Source of the DNA: Cololabis saira
Lineage: Eukaryota; Chordata; Actinopteri; Beloniformes; Belonidae
Direction: 5' to 3'
Assembly: GCF_033807715.1 (NCBI RefSeq)
Contig: NC_084597.1
Span: 10,455,343-10,519,342, forward strand
Length of the DNA: 64,000 nucleotides
The notes under the pieces were generated by a model that did not search any database, was not told the origin of the DNA, and saw only the letters and a list, made by a program, of their open reading frames with translations. The translations under genes were made by a program, and so were the position numbers. Positions 1 through 15,000 of this stretch are shown here, in pieces (the stretch's first letter is position 1; every line of letters begins with the position of its first letter).

Positions 1-949
1 CACCAATAAAATAAAGTAAAAAAAAAAAAAAAAAAAAGGGCTCTGTTTCATTCAACCCTCAATTTGACTCCAGTTCTTAGTGACGCTGTCCCTTTTCATT
101 CATACAGAATCCCAGTAAATTACACATTTTGTAGGAAGCTGACACAAGAGGGAGCAAATAGTACAAAAACAGACTTGTGAATTTAAGCTCTGCCTTTTTT
201 TACCCTTTTCCAACATTATTTTGATAAAACCTCTTTTTTATTAAAATACTCAAGAAATACAGCACAAAAGCAAATACAAAATGTATTTTGCGCTCAAAGA
301 CGAAGATTTATGTATATATAATACATTTGTGCTCAGGAATGAGCAGGAGAATATATCTGTCTAGTATACATAATAATTATGTATTAATTGTCTCCAGATT
401 TAGTCATTGTGAATGTTAAATATAATATTCAAATAAAGAAATATTATTTTAAATGTAAGTTCATTTTGAAACCATGCATTGTGCAAACTTAATGAAGTTG
501 ATATTGACCTACTTTAAAAAAAAACACGCCATAATGACAAAGCACCACTTTCCACCAAGATTTCCTTATTTGATTATTATATTAAGCATTGAGCACAAGC
601 ATTTCAGTCCATAGTAGCCAGTTTGATGTTATAAATAAGCGACCAAAATATAAACCATACGCTCCTTTATTTATGACATCTGTGCATTATATCAGCAAAA
701 CAAAACAATCACATGAAATTATAGGAGGCTTAGAAGTTCCATCTGAAATGCAAAGTCCTCATTTAGAGATTCAAATGAAAAAAATTTCAGGCCAATCCTA
801 GAAGCCTAATGATGTAAACAAGTCCTCTATAAACGGAGGTTAATAACAAATAATGTGACAAACATTATCACTGTGCAACACTGGCAAAAGATCAGAAGTA
901 GTAAAAAACATCTCTAGCAGAGATTTACATGTGTTTTGCTTGCCGGCCG
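1..949. other. AT-rich ptpn13 intron, nothing recognised
   Basis: An A-run at 20-37, then unique-looking AT-rich sequence. No further ptpn13 exon is seen on the minus strand. The short plus-strand frame at 589-801 has no recognisable features. Confidence 0.5.
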
Positions 950-1072
950 GAAGTGACGTCCGATCGATCGGGACAACACTACTTTCCTCCCCTTTTTTGA
1001 AATATGACCAGGGGCCACATAAAAGCTCCTGGCGGGCCGCATGTGGCCCGCGGGCCGCCGGCTGAATATCCC
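950..1072 (-). mobile_element. One end of a hAT-type element (CAGGGATATTCAGCC)
   Basis: On the minus strand a CAGGGATATTCAGCCGGC end is followed by GGCCCGCGGGCCACATG, the GC-rich foldback typical of a widespread fish hAT end. I could not find its partner end or a target duplication. Confidence 0.45.
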
Positions 1073-1262
1073 TGCTCTACAGCTTGGTTCATAGCAGCCG
1101 GTCAAAAGGGGGTGGAGCCAAGCACTCAACCCCACTTTCTTTGACAGGTACAGAATAATGTGAAGTTGGAAAGAGATAAAGATGCTGCAGTTATCTTCAC
1201 GTATTTTCAAGCCTAAATTACTCCAGGTTTTTTTTTCTCCTCCTTCCCATATTATGCTTCTT

Positions 1263-1418
1263 TAGGGCTGGCCGTGGAGTTAGATTCATCCCCAAGTGCC
1301 TCTGGGCAGGACGTTGAAAGCCAGATTGCCCCGACAATTCGTAGTGGTCGTATCAAAGCCCGGGTGAATGGGGACGACTGTGTTAGGAAGCGCATACCAC
1401 ATAAACCCTGACGTAAAA
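1263..1418 (+). other. Exon-like open stretch of unknown identity
   Basis: A long pyrimidine tract (TTTTTTTCTCCTCCTTCCC) and TTCTTTAG precede a plus-strand frame reading LAVELDSSPSASGQDVESQI, then RSGRIKARVNGDDCVRKRIP and HKP with a stop (TGA) near 1410. The composition looks coding, but I do not recognise the protein and no other exon is found. It may be a gene or transposon remnant. It is antisense to ptpn13. Confidence 0.25.
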
Positions 1419-1451
1419 ACTGACATAAGTTGCATGCATATGTGATTATAC

Positions 1452-2483
<1,032 letters not shown>

Positions 2484-2758
2484 GATTATTCCCTTAAAAA
2501 CAGGAACACACGGCAGTAAGCATGGTCTCACAATAACAACCACACAAAGACCCCTAGAGGATCAATTAAAGGCTGAAGGTACAGTTCTGGCATCCCTGGA
2601 GTATTGACAGTAGTGTAGTCCCAGTAACTCACTTCCAGTGAGCCTGCAGACCCTTATGCGAGTATAACGCACATCAAAGCAAGAAGAAGTACACCGCTTA
2701 AGATTTAATTTGGTTTTGCAAACCATGAAGTCTACATTACTCATTTTTCTCAACTTAC

Positions 2759-3128
2759 TTGTCCTGTTGATTCGACAGGGAGTCTGTGTCTGAGCTGGCT
2801 TGCTGGCGCTGCTGGAAGTGGGAAGCCACTTGGTTTGATTTTGGTTGGGTCAGTTCTTGGTGCCCCGGAGATTCCGGCATCTGGGCGAGATTGTGGTGGG
2901 ATCGACTCATTATCCGTGGATTGGAAAGTGCCATTGAAGGCCCTGGATTGAAACCAGGGAGGTGAAGCTCATCTTGGCCTAAGCCGGACGGGGCCTTGTT
3001 GAGAGCCACTTCTGAGTAAGAGATCCTCTTCAAGATGTCTGGGTTGGAGCGTGTCGATAGGCTCGGGGCCAGACTGCCTGAGCTCACCGTCCATCCCGAC
3101 GGACCTCCACCCCGGGATTGACCGAATA
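2759..3128 (-). CDS. ptpn13: ptpn13 exon 18: post-FERM serine-rich linker (aa 901-1023)
   Basis: This is the last ptpn13 exon I can place with confidence. After acceptor TTTGCAG the frame reads [20 protein letters not shown], then [20 protein letters not shown], ending [12 protein letters not shown]. The family features are SxGSLAxS, ILKR-S-SE-AL and the SD-(D/E)SL motif, in the linker before PDZ1. The donor is CAA with GTAAGT (phase 2). The acceptor choice is the only one that keeps the frame with exon 17. Confidence 0.87.
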
Positions 3129-5946
3129 CTGCAAACTACTCAAGGGGCAGTTCTCTGATGAGCATAAACAGGAAAGAAAAAAAGACAGATAGACAATAAA
3201 CAGGGGTGTAATTGCTGATTTTTGTCAGAAATCTGAGATGGACAGCTTGAGGAGAAGAAGAAGATGTATGGATGGGTGCATTGCTTAATTTGTCCATGAA
3301 GAGGTCCCGGAACATAGGATACCTTTTATATGGGCTGCGTTTCTGTTAAAATATTCACATCCCATATACTGTACAATGTAATCTTTTCTCCCAGTTATTC
3401 ACAGTTATTATCATGAACATGCATAAGCTACACATGTAATGTGCGTCAATCAGCTGCTTGGCTCTCTCTCTCTCGGTCTCTCCTCTCCTCACTCACGTTT
3501 CCCTTCAATGGAGGGAAATTTGAATTAGGGCTGATAGTTTTATTTACAATCAGAAAAATCAAACTTAAACTGATTGACGCGTTCTCTAACTATATGGAGC
3601 GCGCAGCACCTGTAGGCTGAACTACACACACGTATACACTCACTACACACAACAAAGCGTTTGTGAAAATAGCAAAAAAAAACACTTTTGGTGTTCGGTG
3701 GAATAAGTGGGGAAAAAAAACGAACAATTAATAACGGCGTGTGATGACGCAATCAAACAGCGAACAGCGTGGAGTGAGCGGCGTGTGGTGTTAAATGCTG
3801 CAAACATGTCAGCATGTCAGATCATTACTTGGATGCAGTGTTGGGACTAACGCGTTATTTAGTAACGCGTTACAGTAACGCCGTTAGTTTTGCAGTAACT
3901 AATACTCTAACGCATTACTTTTTAAATTCAGTAACGCAGTTACTGTTACCAACGGTGCGTTACTCCGTTATTTCTGGCTACAGTGAAGCCTTTTTTCCCC
4001 GCACATGGAGACCGGAGGAAATGTAGTGTGGATGTGTGTGTGCTTTCAAAAACATGACGGTCATGGTGAGACCGCGGTGAAGTTAGTTTTACGTTGGATA
4101 TTTGTTGGATATTCAACAGAAATGCCCCAAGAGCGAACATCTGTCAAATATCCAACATAAAACTAACTTCACCGCGGCCATGGAGAGCCGAGAGACGACG
4201 AGTTTCGCAACGTGCAGATATTGTCATTACTACAGTAATCCCTCGTTTTTCACAGCGGTTACGTTCCAAAAAGAACCTGTGGTAAGTGAAATTCTTTTTA
4301 AAATTAAAAAGGCTTCAAATTGCAGAGATCACCGCCTCACACTTATTCCACTGCTCGTCTGAGCCGCTGCATCCCGACCCTGTAGCGTCTTTTTCTCCTA
4401 AAGCCGCGGTGCAGGTGTGTTTTTTCGAGAGAAGAAAATAGTTATGGGTCGTTTTGTCACTTTTTTTTCTTCTGGACAAAAAGATTCTTATAAACCGACA
4501 TGCCACCATCGTTATATTTGAGACTGTAATGAACGATTCATCGAAGAGTCCCGTTCCTGAGCTGCTGCTGAAGCTCATTGGTCATTCTCAGCTTGTTGCT
4601 TTAAATGAAGTAACTAGTAATGGTAACTAGTTACTATTTTTCAGTAACTAGCACAACACTGCTTGGATGTGGGGAAAAAGCAGAGGACACGACAAATGAT
4701 CCAGGCTGAGTTGGATTTGGGAAAGCCGCTTGGTGATGGAGACGGTGACGGGACGCACAGAGCAGGAGATCGGGGAGAGAGCGCAGAGAAAGAAAAGGGC
4801 CCTCTTCTCTTTTTTCTGATTAAATGCATCCGAAACAGACAAACAGGCGATCTATGAGTAACTTCAATGAGAAAAAAAAACACTGAGAGAATATGGATAA
4901 AAGGAGGTGCAGGATCCAATCAAATAAGTAACGGATCTTGTTCCGGCAGGATCCGGCACAAATTAAGCCCTGGATGGGTGCTTGAGAGTATGGAAAAAAA
5001 GTCTAGATGTGGAAAACCTCTACAGAACTAAGGAGCAGATCTCTGAGAGGCCACATTATGTACGTTTTGGGCTGCACGGTCCTTATTTACCTAGGTCCTG
5101 CAGCTCTTGGTTATTTTGGCGGGCCTTCATCTGCAGGTGGAATTTATGCTGATCCGAGCACAGCTGAAGCAGATACTGACACGTCTTGTTGCTGTCCGTC
5201 TGAAAAAGGTGCTTAATCCCATCTGATGTGTTCTGAAGGCAAATCTTCTTTTTCTTTATAGACGATAAAGCACAGGCAAAAGTGAGGACAATTTGAGTTG
5301 ATCTGCACAGGAAATATGAAATGACTATGAACGACTGTATTTCTTGTGAATGCATACTGTGAAGGAAATCTTCTTGGTCTCCCTCCAGGGGAACCTCAGG
5401 ACCGGGGTCCGATTGCCATTGAGAACTTCAAAGATGAGGACTCCTTTGGAGAAGACACCCAGCATGATCCCCGTCTGAGATCTCTTTTCTGGAAGGACCC
5501 GATGGAAGTGGACCCCATACTCCATCAGTCTCTGGCTCACCTTTGAGACAAATAAAATAAGTACTGAGACAGAGAGACAGACATAGAGACCAAATACTTT
5601 ATATGGAGTCATTCAGTCATTTAGAGGTATGTAACACTTTGGTTATATAGATAATCAATTTCAACTAAATGAATGCATTTCTAAAAAAAAAACAGAAATT
5701 GTAAAAGATAAACTGAATGGGAAGAAAGTTACATTTACATAAAATACTTAATTTTCTATTGTATTAACTTAATTAATAAATATTAACTAACTAACAAACT
5801 AACTAATTTCAATACACCTTTAATTTCTAATTAATTTAAATTAATCTTGATTTCTAAAGTTTCATGAAGAATACGATTCTTTCAATGAAATAAACCTCAT
5901 TAATTATTTTATTACAGTCACCTAGACATGGTCTGGTTGTCTTGTC

Positions 5947-6007
<61 letters not shown>

Positions 6008-9000
6008 ATGGGGAGGTGGGGGCGGCATACCCAAATAAAAGTTGCAAGGTTATATTTTCAGGTGACAAATTTATGAATTCGGCAATAAGTGCTTTCCATT
6101 TGAAGTTTTTATGTCAAATAAGATCCTGTACTTTTTTTTTAAAGTTGTCTGTAAACTGTCGGAAACATCACGTAAAGACAAGATTAGATGCAGCAGGAGA
6201 ACATGACCAATTTTTTTTCTTTAAATCAATGACTTCTTCAGCAAAAAAAACCCCACAAAAAACAACATTCTGCTACAGACATGTAAAGAAAATATTTTGG
6301 ACCTTTGTTGTACTTGCTAACCTTGAGGAACTCAAACTCTGCTTCAGATTCTGAAACTCCGTAGTAGTTGCTGTGAAGCTTTGGCAGTTCTTCTCTGAGG
6401 GTGGTTTGATCCACTTTGTCCAAGACAGACACGGGCAGGTAGTGTTCCAGTCGGAAATAGGTCTTCCCATGGAGCTGCCACGCAGAGATCAGTGGTATTA
6501 GCTCAACCGTCAACTTAATCAATAGCATGTTTTTATTTCTTTATTGCACATAATATAAATTTTTCTAACATGTGAAGTAAGTAACTTCTACTTCATAATA
6601 AATGAAAGAAATAAATAATGAAACAAGAAGGTCAATAAAAATGGCAGTGTATGTTTAAGAACTGGAGGAGTTAGAAAACTATCAATACCTCGAGTTGGTA
6701 GTCTCCAAATTCAGCCTGCAGTGCCAGCGAAGCCAGCAACATGGCGTTTTCTGTGTTGCAGCGAATTCTTTCCTCCAAGATATCCTTCCTCAGCTGTAGA
6801 TAGTACTGGTGTTTGGTCATGGCATGCCTTTTTTTCCACAGAAGAAGTACAAGTACAGACAAATTTGTGTTTATCTTTAACGCAACATGCCAACACTTGG
6901 GGACGTTGTTCTTTAACTATGGAAAGTTATATTTCTCAGATTTCGTTTGCTTTATCAAATCTTGGTACTGACTGTATGAGGTTGACGTCATCGAGGAAGA
7001 ATTTGATGCGAAGGAAAAGGTTAAAAGGCATGTCGGATCTTCTTTTCTTAGGGTCCTCTTTCCATCCCTCCGGGGCCACTTTGGTCAGTTTGGCATCAGG
7101 CTCCACAAAGAAAAACTCATCGTCTGCACAAAATGTTTAGGAGGAAAAGGGGATGAGACGCGCGTCAAAGTGAAGAGGAACCAATCAGGCTTCTTTAAAG
7201 AGACATCTGGGGGCGATTACTAAAAACATTTACATTTCATTCTGGGTCATTTAAGTCTTTCTGGAGCTAAATCTCAGATCATTTTCGAACGTAAGAAATC
7301 AAGTCAAAGGTTCAACCTTTTTCTGTGAAAAAGGAAAGACGAATGCATGATATGGTGAGGTTAGTACAAAACACAAAAAGTAAACAACTAAAAAGCTAAC
7401 TGAATGACATGCGCACGAGAGGAACAAACAGTACCTTTGAGGTATGCAAGGCCGAAAAGATGATGCTCCACGAACCCTATGTGGGCCACCACCATGTCAA
7501 GAACGTCTTTACAAACCGCCTTGATGTCGCAGCTCAGCTCCAGCTTTTGGCCGTTCAGCAGCATCACTCCCACCTTCTTCTGCACTTCTTCCCCCTTCCC
7601 GCGTTTCTTGTGTTAAGAGAGGCACAAGACCGGAGCAACAGGTTAAAATTAGACCTGAAACGCTGAGTAAACTGGCTTGAAGCAGCATTTACACACTTAT
7701 CCTCTCACCATGATTGAAGAGGGCACGGTTAAGGCAACACCGGGCTCACTGGCCATCTTCACAAACTCAGGCCCATGAAAGTTCTGCCATCAGGGTAAAC
7801 AGAACAGGTAACGGTCAGAGAGAAACTTCACTTTACTCAAGTTAATTTGGTGTTCACCACCATATGCAGGTGCACCGGTAAACAAACACATCCTTGATTC
7901 ATTTCTTGGTTTTCAGCTGCAATCAAATCTTAAAAGAAGTTTCCAACTGGAAACTCCCACCATTAATCAAATGACAAGAATTAAATATACCGCAAACGGG
8001 AGGAAAAGGGCCCCGCCTCTGGAAGTATGATGAATCTATTAGTTACATAACAATCTACAGTATTTGAGCTCTGCGACCAACATTGTCCATGTTGTTTTAG
8101 GTAAGACTTTTTTTTTCTTTTACACTATTTTAGGTGAGATAAATCAGACTGTACACTATAAACCCCACAGATCTATAACTACTATACCAAGACTGAAATG
8201 ACAGCAGTTTGCATTTAAGCAAAATCACGTGAGCACTGCATCAACAAGTTTGTGGACAATAAGGAGGTCTCCTACAAAATCATACATAAATATTATCCTG
8301 CTAGGCATTACATGCAAAAATTTAAAAAGGACATTAATACGAATTGTTCCTTCTGTAATTTACATCCAGAAACAGTTGTTCATTTATTCTGGCTTTGCTC
8401 TCATTCGAAAAAACTATGGGCAGATATTAGCAAATTTATTATTGACTCTTTCACTATGGATTTTAATTTACATTGGGAAAAATGTTGTTTTTGGTTTCCA
8501 TTGTTTCCCTAAGAAAGAAGGAAAATGTTACTTTTTGATTAATCTGTTTTTATTTCTTGCCAAATTTCATATTCATAAGAGTAAATTTTCAAAGAAAACC
8601 GCTTGCTTTTATGTTTTCCAGAAAGAAATGGAACTTTACTTAAAACTAATCACTAAATCAACAAATGAAAAGGCTATTAAAATCGTAGACTTGTGTAATA
8701 TATATAATCTTCTTGAATAACGGACATCACCCCTGGCACATGTTCTGTATTCTATTTGTATACTGTTCCTGTATACTATTCTGTGATAATTCTTTTAAAT
8801 AAAGTTTAAGGAAAAAATAAATAAATTTAAAAAAATAAATAAAATAAGCTAATGCACGTTTAAAGTGTTCATCATCTGATGCTGAAATATAGATGTATAG
8901 AAATGAAGATCCTGACTCCTGGCATGCAAGGAGCTCCTACTGCAGTGAGAATGATGAAATTGTGATTTTTAAGTACTTTCTGGAGTTGGCTGTGACACAT

Positions 9001-12000
9001 GAGTGTAATTGAGGTTGCAATGTGCACAAACCTTGTTTTTGCGAAGTGATACAGAAGAAGTGTAAAGAGGATCCTGAAGGTCGAGCAGGGAAGTGTGAGG
9101 TGGGACCAGGGGCTCGTCGGCGGGATAGAAGTTGGCCCTGGACAACCTGTTGGCCAGGTGCGCCTGGAGTCTCTGCACCTCCTCCTCCTGCCTCTGCAGG
9201 AGCAGCTCAGCTCCAACCAGACCATCTTCGGCCAGTCCCTCATCATGCCTACGTGGAAACAACTGTCAGCTACACAAGTCTGTCACTAAATGAGGGATAA
9301 GCCATGTAAGATTAGCTTTTTAGTGAAAAACTTTGATATGCTTTCCATAACATCAGTGCGCCAGATTGAAAACATGTTCCTGGGAGGAAGCATGTCAAAA
9401 GCAGGCAGTTCAGATTAGCAACGCCAAAGATTAGAGAGATGGAGAAGGCTGAATGTGGATGTTGCATCAGATGACCTCACTGGTGAAGCATGTGGCTGAC
9501 CCTGCTGTGTAACACCAGCCACGTGGGTGGCCAAGAGAACCAAACAGGATAGATCTGCTTGCGGTTGTCTGCTCAGTGGAGGACTTTTTCTTTTTTTTTT
9601 TTTAAAGACACCAAAATAGCAAAAGGTAAATAAATAAATTAAGAAGCAGAAGAAACCTCATATGCAAACCTCACACTTATTCACACATATCATTACATTA
9701 CCCTTTAGTAGGGCTGGGCGATATATCGAGATTTTAATATATATCGATATATTTTCAAACGCGATATGGTACGAGACAATATCGTTTATATCGATTATTT
9801 AAAAAAAAAAAATATATATATGATTTTGATATAGCTTATTTTGTGACAAATTGACTTGAATGCTTTATTTGAGATTTGCACAAATGTTTTTTTATTTGCA
9901 CAACTGTCAACCTCAGTGGAAAAGTCTGCCTGTTACTGTCTACATTGTATTAATTGCATTGTATTTTAATTTAATTGTTATGCAGGAAAGGGATATTTGT
10001 TTTATTTTATTCAATAAGCATTTTTATTCTATATATGCAGGCAGTTTATTTTTATTTCATTTGTTTTATACATTTTGATATTGTGCAGACCTCTGTTAAT
10101 AAAGGTACCTGTGTGACATTTGGCACGAGGCTTTGTATTAACACTGACTGTTTTTTTTAAGGGTTTGCCTCAGAAAAAAATGAAGCTAACAGAGATGCTA
10201 TGCTATAATGCTTTGGGGGAAACCCCAATTATGGCACAGAAAAAATATCGATATATATCGAGTATCGCCATTCAGCTAGAAAATATCGAGATTTGACTTT
10301 TGGTCCATATCGCCCAGCCCTACCCTTTAGATATACTCTAATTTAGCCAGAAGTCAACAGCTGATGGAGACCAAAGAGTAGAGGTTAGGGGGTCTGTCTG
10401 ATAACCAGTGCATCCACTGTACAAAATATATGTCTTATTTAACAAAAAAAACTGGTGGCTTTCAAATGTATTTAGTCATTCTTCATTTCCGAAAAATGTC
10501 TCCATTTTCACATCCTGAATAGAAAGTAAACTGGCTTTAAAATGACTTGTATAGCACCCTAATAACTAATAACTATCACGGTTCATATAATGTGGTTCTC
10601 ATTTACACAAACACGCTGATAATACTGGGCTGCAAATCACATATGAACAACAAAAGCACCTTGTTTCTACAATCATACTTAAATGAGCATATTAGGGTTC
10701 ACTGTCCTATCCAAGGACACTTTGACATGAGAGCAAATAACTGAGCCAACGCTAATCTAAAAATACGTTTTTCGTTTGTCTTTGAGTGGCCCTGAGATAG
10801 ACTGGTGACTGTACAGTCTGTACTCGGCCTCTCTGAGAGATGAGATATTCTCCTACCGGCTAATCATATAAATCCATTTGCATAGACGGCAAATCATGGA
10901 CATGAACTTTGAAAGAAAGAAGAGCGTGGCTGAGAAACTCAGTCTGGATTAGGGATGGGCGGTATGGACTAAACAATGTATCACGATCATTTCTGGCATT
11001 TATCCCGATAACGATAAAAATGACGAAAAAAAAATACCAATTCAACTCCATCTTTTTAACTATAAATCTATCACCACATTCAGGCTTTGGAGCCTCCAAA
11101 ACATTGCTCTAAAATAATACTAAATGCTACTAAACTACACCAATTAAATTGAATTAATAAAAACCAATTAAATTAGTACACCTGTACTGCAAAACTGTAA
11201 TGACTCAAATGAAACAAGTTTGAAATGTAAGAACAGATTCAACATTTATTCAAACTGTATGGCTAAAACAGTGCAAACAGCAAAAGTGCCATTGTCCTTC
11301 AAGTTTTCCTAGCTTATAAAATCACAAAGTAGAAACAAATACAACCTGATAAATAAAGAAACAGGACAAATAAATAAAAGTTCACTGAAAATAAAATCCT
11401 ATCAGTGATGACCTCTTCTAATATAAATAAAACGTGCAAATTAACCTGTGGTTGGAACATGCCACAAATTAGATACTATTGCAATTTTTTTTTCTTAATA
11501 GTCAAACGTTATATCAAAATGTAACAACCATTTCCTTCTGTTTTTGCAGACTCTGCACATAAAAGATGATGTTTGCTCCTCGTCTCTCTTTATAAATCCA
11601 AACCAGTTCCGGATAATGGAGCTGGAGCCTCGTTTAACAACGAGCTCCTCGCTCTCAGATCCACCTTCCGCTATGTTTGTTACACAAAAAAAATCAACGG
11701 GAATTTATCGTTTTTTACCGCAAATTTACAAATTCTTACCGTGGGGAATTCTTTTTGACGGTATATCGGTAAAATATCACCCATTCCTAGTCTGGATTTC
11801 ACTACAATTCCTTCTTTCCTCCACTGAGATGAGCTCCGCAGCACACAGTCATGTTTACTCTAAAAAGACCTCCAAATGCTGTGTTTCTCAGAGCTAAATA
11901 AAGTCTTGTGTATTTAACATAGTGAAAACCCCTGTGCTAAAGGCAATATGAGCTGAGTTGTGGTGTGTCACGCAAGAGTAGATAGCCAGCTGGGTATTAA

Positions 12001-15000
12001 AATGCAAGAATGGCACATTGCTTAGTCCTTGTTTGTACCTGTGTCTCTGCGTGTTGTGACTCGTGACTGACAAGGCGTCGTGTTCAGGAGAAAGTGCCAG
12101 GTGGGAGCCGTATCTTGTCACCTCTCCGGGTTTCTTAGCTGGAAGTGACAAAAGAGTATTAACACAAACACAAAGGATGAGATTTTATTGGGGGGTTGTT
12201 TTTTTGTTTTTTTTTTACAGCCGCACACAGTCCTTGAAGATGCAAACAAGCACGAGGTGCGGTGAGTAAACCTGCGGGAACATGTTTCAGCAGAAGAAGA
12301 GCACTGAAGTCGTGTAAAGTCAGACACATCAGTATGTACAAAGGGCCACCGCTGCATTACAGCAACACAATGAGTCAGAGCACTGAAATGTAGCCCGAGT
12401 TTCCATGTCTTAGAAGCTGTGATTTACTGTTTGCTACAGTTGGAAAAAACCAAACAGGGTTTGGTTTTTTTGAAACCCATAATATATTTTTCAAACAAAA
12501 AGTAAAACTTTCCTCACTACAGTCTTAGCTTTTCTCGTCTGTGACGGCCCTTATAGCAAGCAAATACCTTAACATTAGGCAAACGAGTGCTCGAGTGTCT
12601 GATCATCCTATTTACATCTATTATTGTTTATGTTTCTTAGCTCTGCCTTGCTGAAGAGCCGAACAGCTTTAGAAAATTAGTCTCAAGTAATCAGAGCATC
12701 ACAGCACAAACTCTCACACAAGTTAGAACAATCTTGTGTAATCCTACATGGTGGAAGTGGATGTATTTTGGCGACTCCCAGACAGGAAAAAAGAGCTGAT
12801 CTTGATATTACATGACAACAGGGTGCTTCTTTAAAAATGAGTGTAAGGCTGTGTCCCAATTGAACCCCTCGCCCTTGTTTTCTTCACTAACCCTAACTTT
12901 TGCGCGTTCCCGTGAAGGTAGTGGTGTCCCAATTCCTCTTTTCACCTAGGGGGAGGGGGCATAACGAGGGCTAGGGGCTGAGAATAGCCCCTTCAAATCG
13001 AGGGATTTCAGATGCTGACTTGCCGAGCGAGGGGGTATGAAAATTTCCCAGAATGCTTTTCGTCGTCATTTGCGGACTGAATCAAAAAAAAAAAAACATG
13101 GCGGACATTTCTTATTTTTTTGTGAATAAAATCAATATTTTGGGTTAGTTTCTGCATAAAAATGCGTTTTGATTACATTTCTCGTTACAAACCAATATTT
13201 TACTTTCATAGTATTCACTCAGTGAATGTACATAATCCTTTTTTTGTCCGTTGTTCGCTAAGATCGCGCCGGAGTAAAGGCTGTTAGGTTACGCCGTAGG
13301 CTACGTAAGCTATGCCGTAGGCTCTGCGTCGATTTGACTCGCCGACCGAAGGCAAACAGGCAGACTCGTCTCAGAGAAATAGAGAGAAATAATCCTGTGA
13401 CCCGTCAGATTTGTTTTGGATGTTTCTGATATAATAGTCTTCAGAAACCACAAAGTAATCCAGCTGTTATCTGGGTAATTTACACACTTTCAGATAAAGT
13501 TGCCGAAGATCACGCCAGAATAAAGGGATTTATGGTTCCGCGTTACACCAACGCAGAGCCTACGGCGTAGGTTACGTAACCTACGCAGTAGGCTCTGCGT
13601 CGATTTAACGCGGACCCAAGCTCCGGAGCCGGCAGACAGAAATCTCGAAACTGAGCCCCGGTTGTGGATCTTAAAAGGTTACCTTTATATCTGAAAAAAT
13701 ATTAAAACTTAATAAATTGCCATATTAACAGCGCTACAGCTGAAATTAAAACAGCTTTTGGCTCTCTGCTTCCTGATCAGGGTAGGGATGGAAATGAGGG
13801 GTAGGGGGAGAATTGGGACAGGCACCTGGGCCAAGTGCCCTAGATTTCAAGTGCCCTAAAATCTCCCCCTTCTTTTTTAGGGGTTAGGGAAGAAAAGAAG
13901 TGCGAGTGAAGTTGAATTGGGATTGGGCCAAAGTCAAAATGTTCCACCTTTAAGACTTTGGTTTAAAGAGAAAACAACGTATGTGTCCTTTGTGCACCAT
14001 GCTTCTCCGCAAAAGAAAACAACCCAGTACACCAAGCAGAGGCTAAAACTACACTGAAATAGCTGCAACGATGCAGCTCTGTTTTTAAGGAAAAGAAAGC
14101 CAGTTCTTCAGTTTTAAAAGCTGAATTGGCTCTTAAGAGGCTCTAGCACCAGGTCCCGGTCCAAGTTGGTTAAAAAAGGATATAAAGTGCTCTCTCAGGA
14201 AACATGACAATGAGCCAGGCAACCCACAGAGAGCTTTCATTCTTCCATAGCCCGGCTTTCCAATTAAATGCATTTGGTAAATTAGCTATTTATGAGATGT
14301 TGTTGCAACTTCCTTCCGACTTGGGATCAAAACCTTATTGCTTATTTTTTACTTCTATTGCATATACACAACCTTTGAAATGACACCCAACTTGTGTTAC
14401 TTAAGTTTTCACATGTTGTTCACAGTAGATAACACTGTGTGTGACCCATAAAACAGAAGAAAAGGTTTATAAAAGCCATGCGTCACCTTGACGGTAATCC
14501 GGATCAGAGGAGGCCACTGAGGTGCTCTCACTGGAGGAGCTGTAATCACTGTGGTACCGCTGGTGGGTGTGGATTGGATCTGAAGCAGACAAAGTCAATA
14601 ATTAAGGGAAAAAAATACAAGTAGCATGAGACAAACATAACCATCGTACATTTTCTACATCTTAAGAGTAGTATAGAGTTTGAGAGAGTCCATTAGAAAA
14701 GGATTTCATTGGATTCCTGCAGCATATGAACTGATGAGCTGCTGATTCACTGAGATGAGATGAGATTGAGATCACTCAATATTCAATAATAAAACATATT
14801 TACAAGGTCTGCGATGGCAAGGCTACGACGGAGTATTAGGGCCAAACTAAGACAAAAATAATTGGAAATTACGAGAATAATTCATAATATAATGAGAATA
14901 AAGTCTTAAAATTACGAGAATAAAGTCGTAATGTTGCGAGAATAAAGTCGTAATAGAATAAAGTCGTAATATTACGAGAATAAAGTCGTAATATTACGAG

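Noticed and set aside
9860..10078. A similar 70-74-residue frame recurring in four family 2 MITE copies (also 27877-28101, 45644-45868, 53393-53617)
   Set aside because: It is shared only because the copies are nearly identical DNA. It is AT-rich with no start context, domain or codon bias, and the first copy already differs in length.
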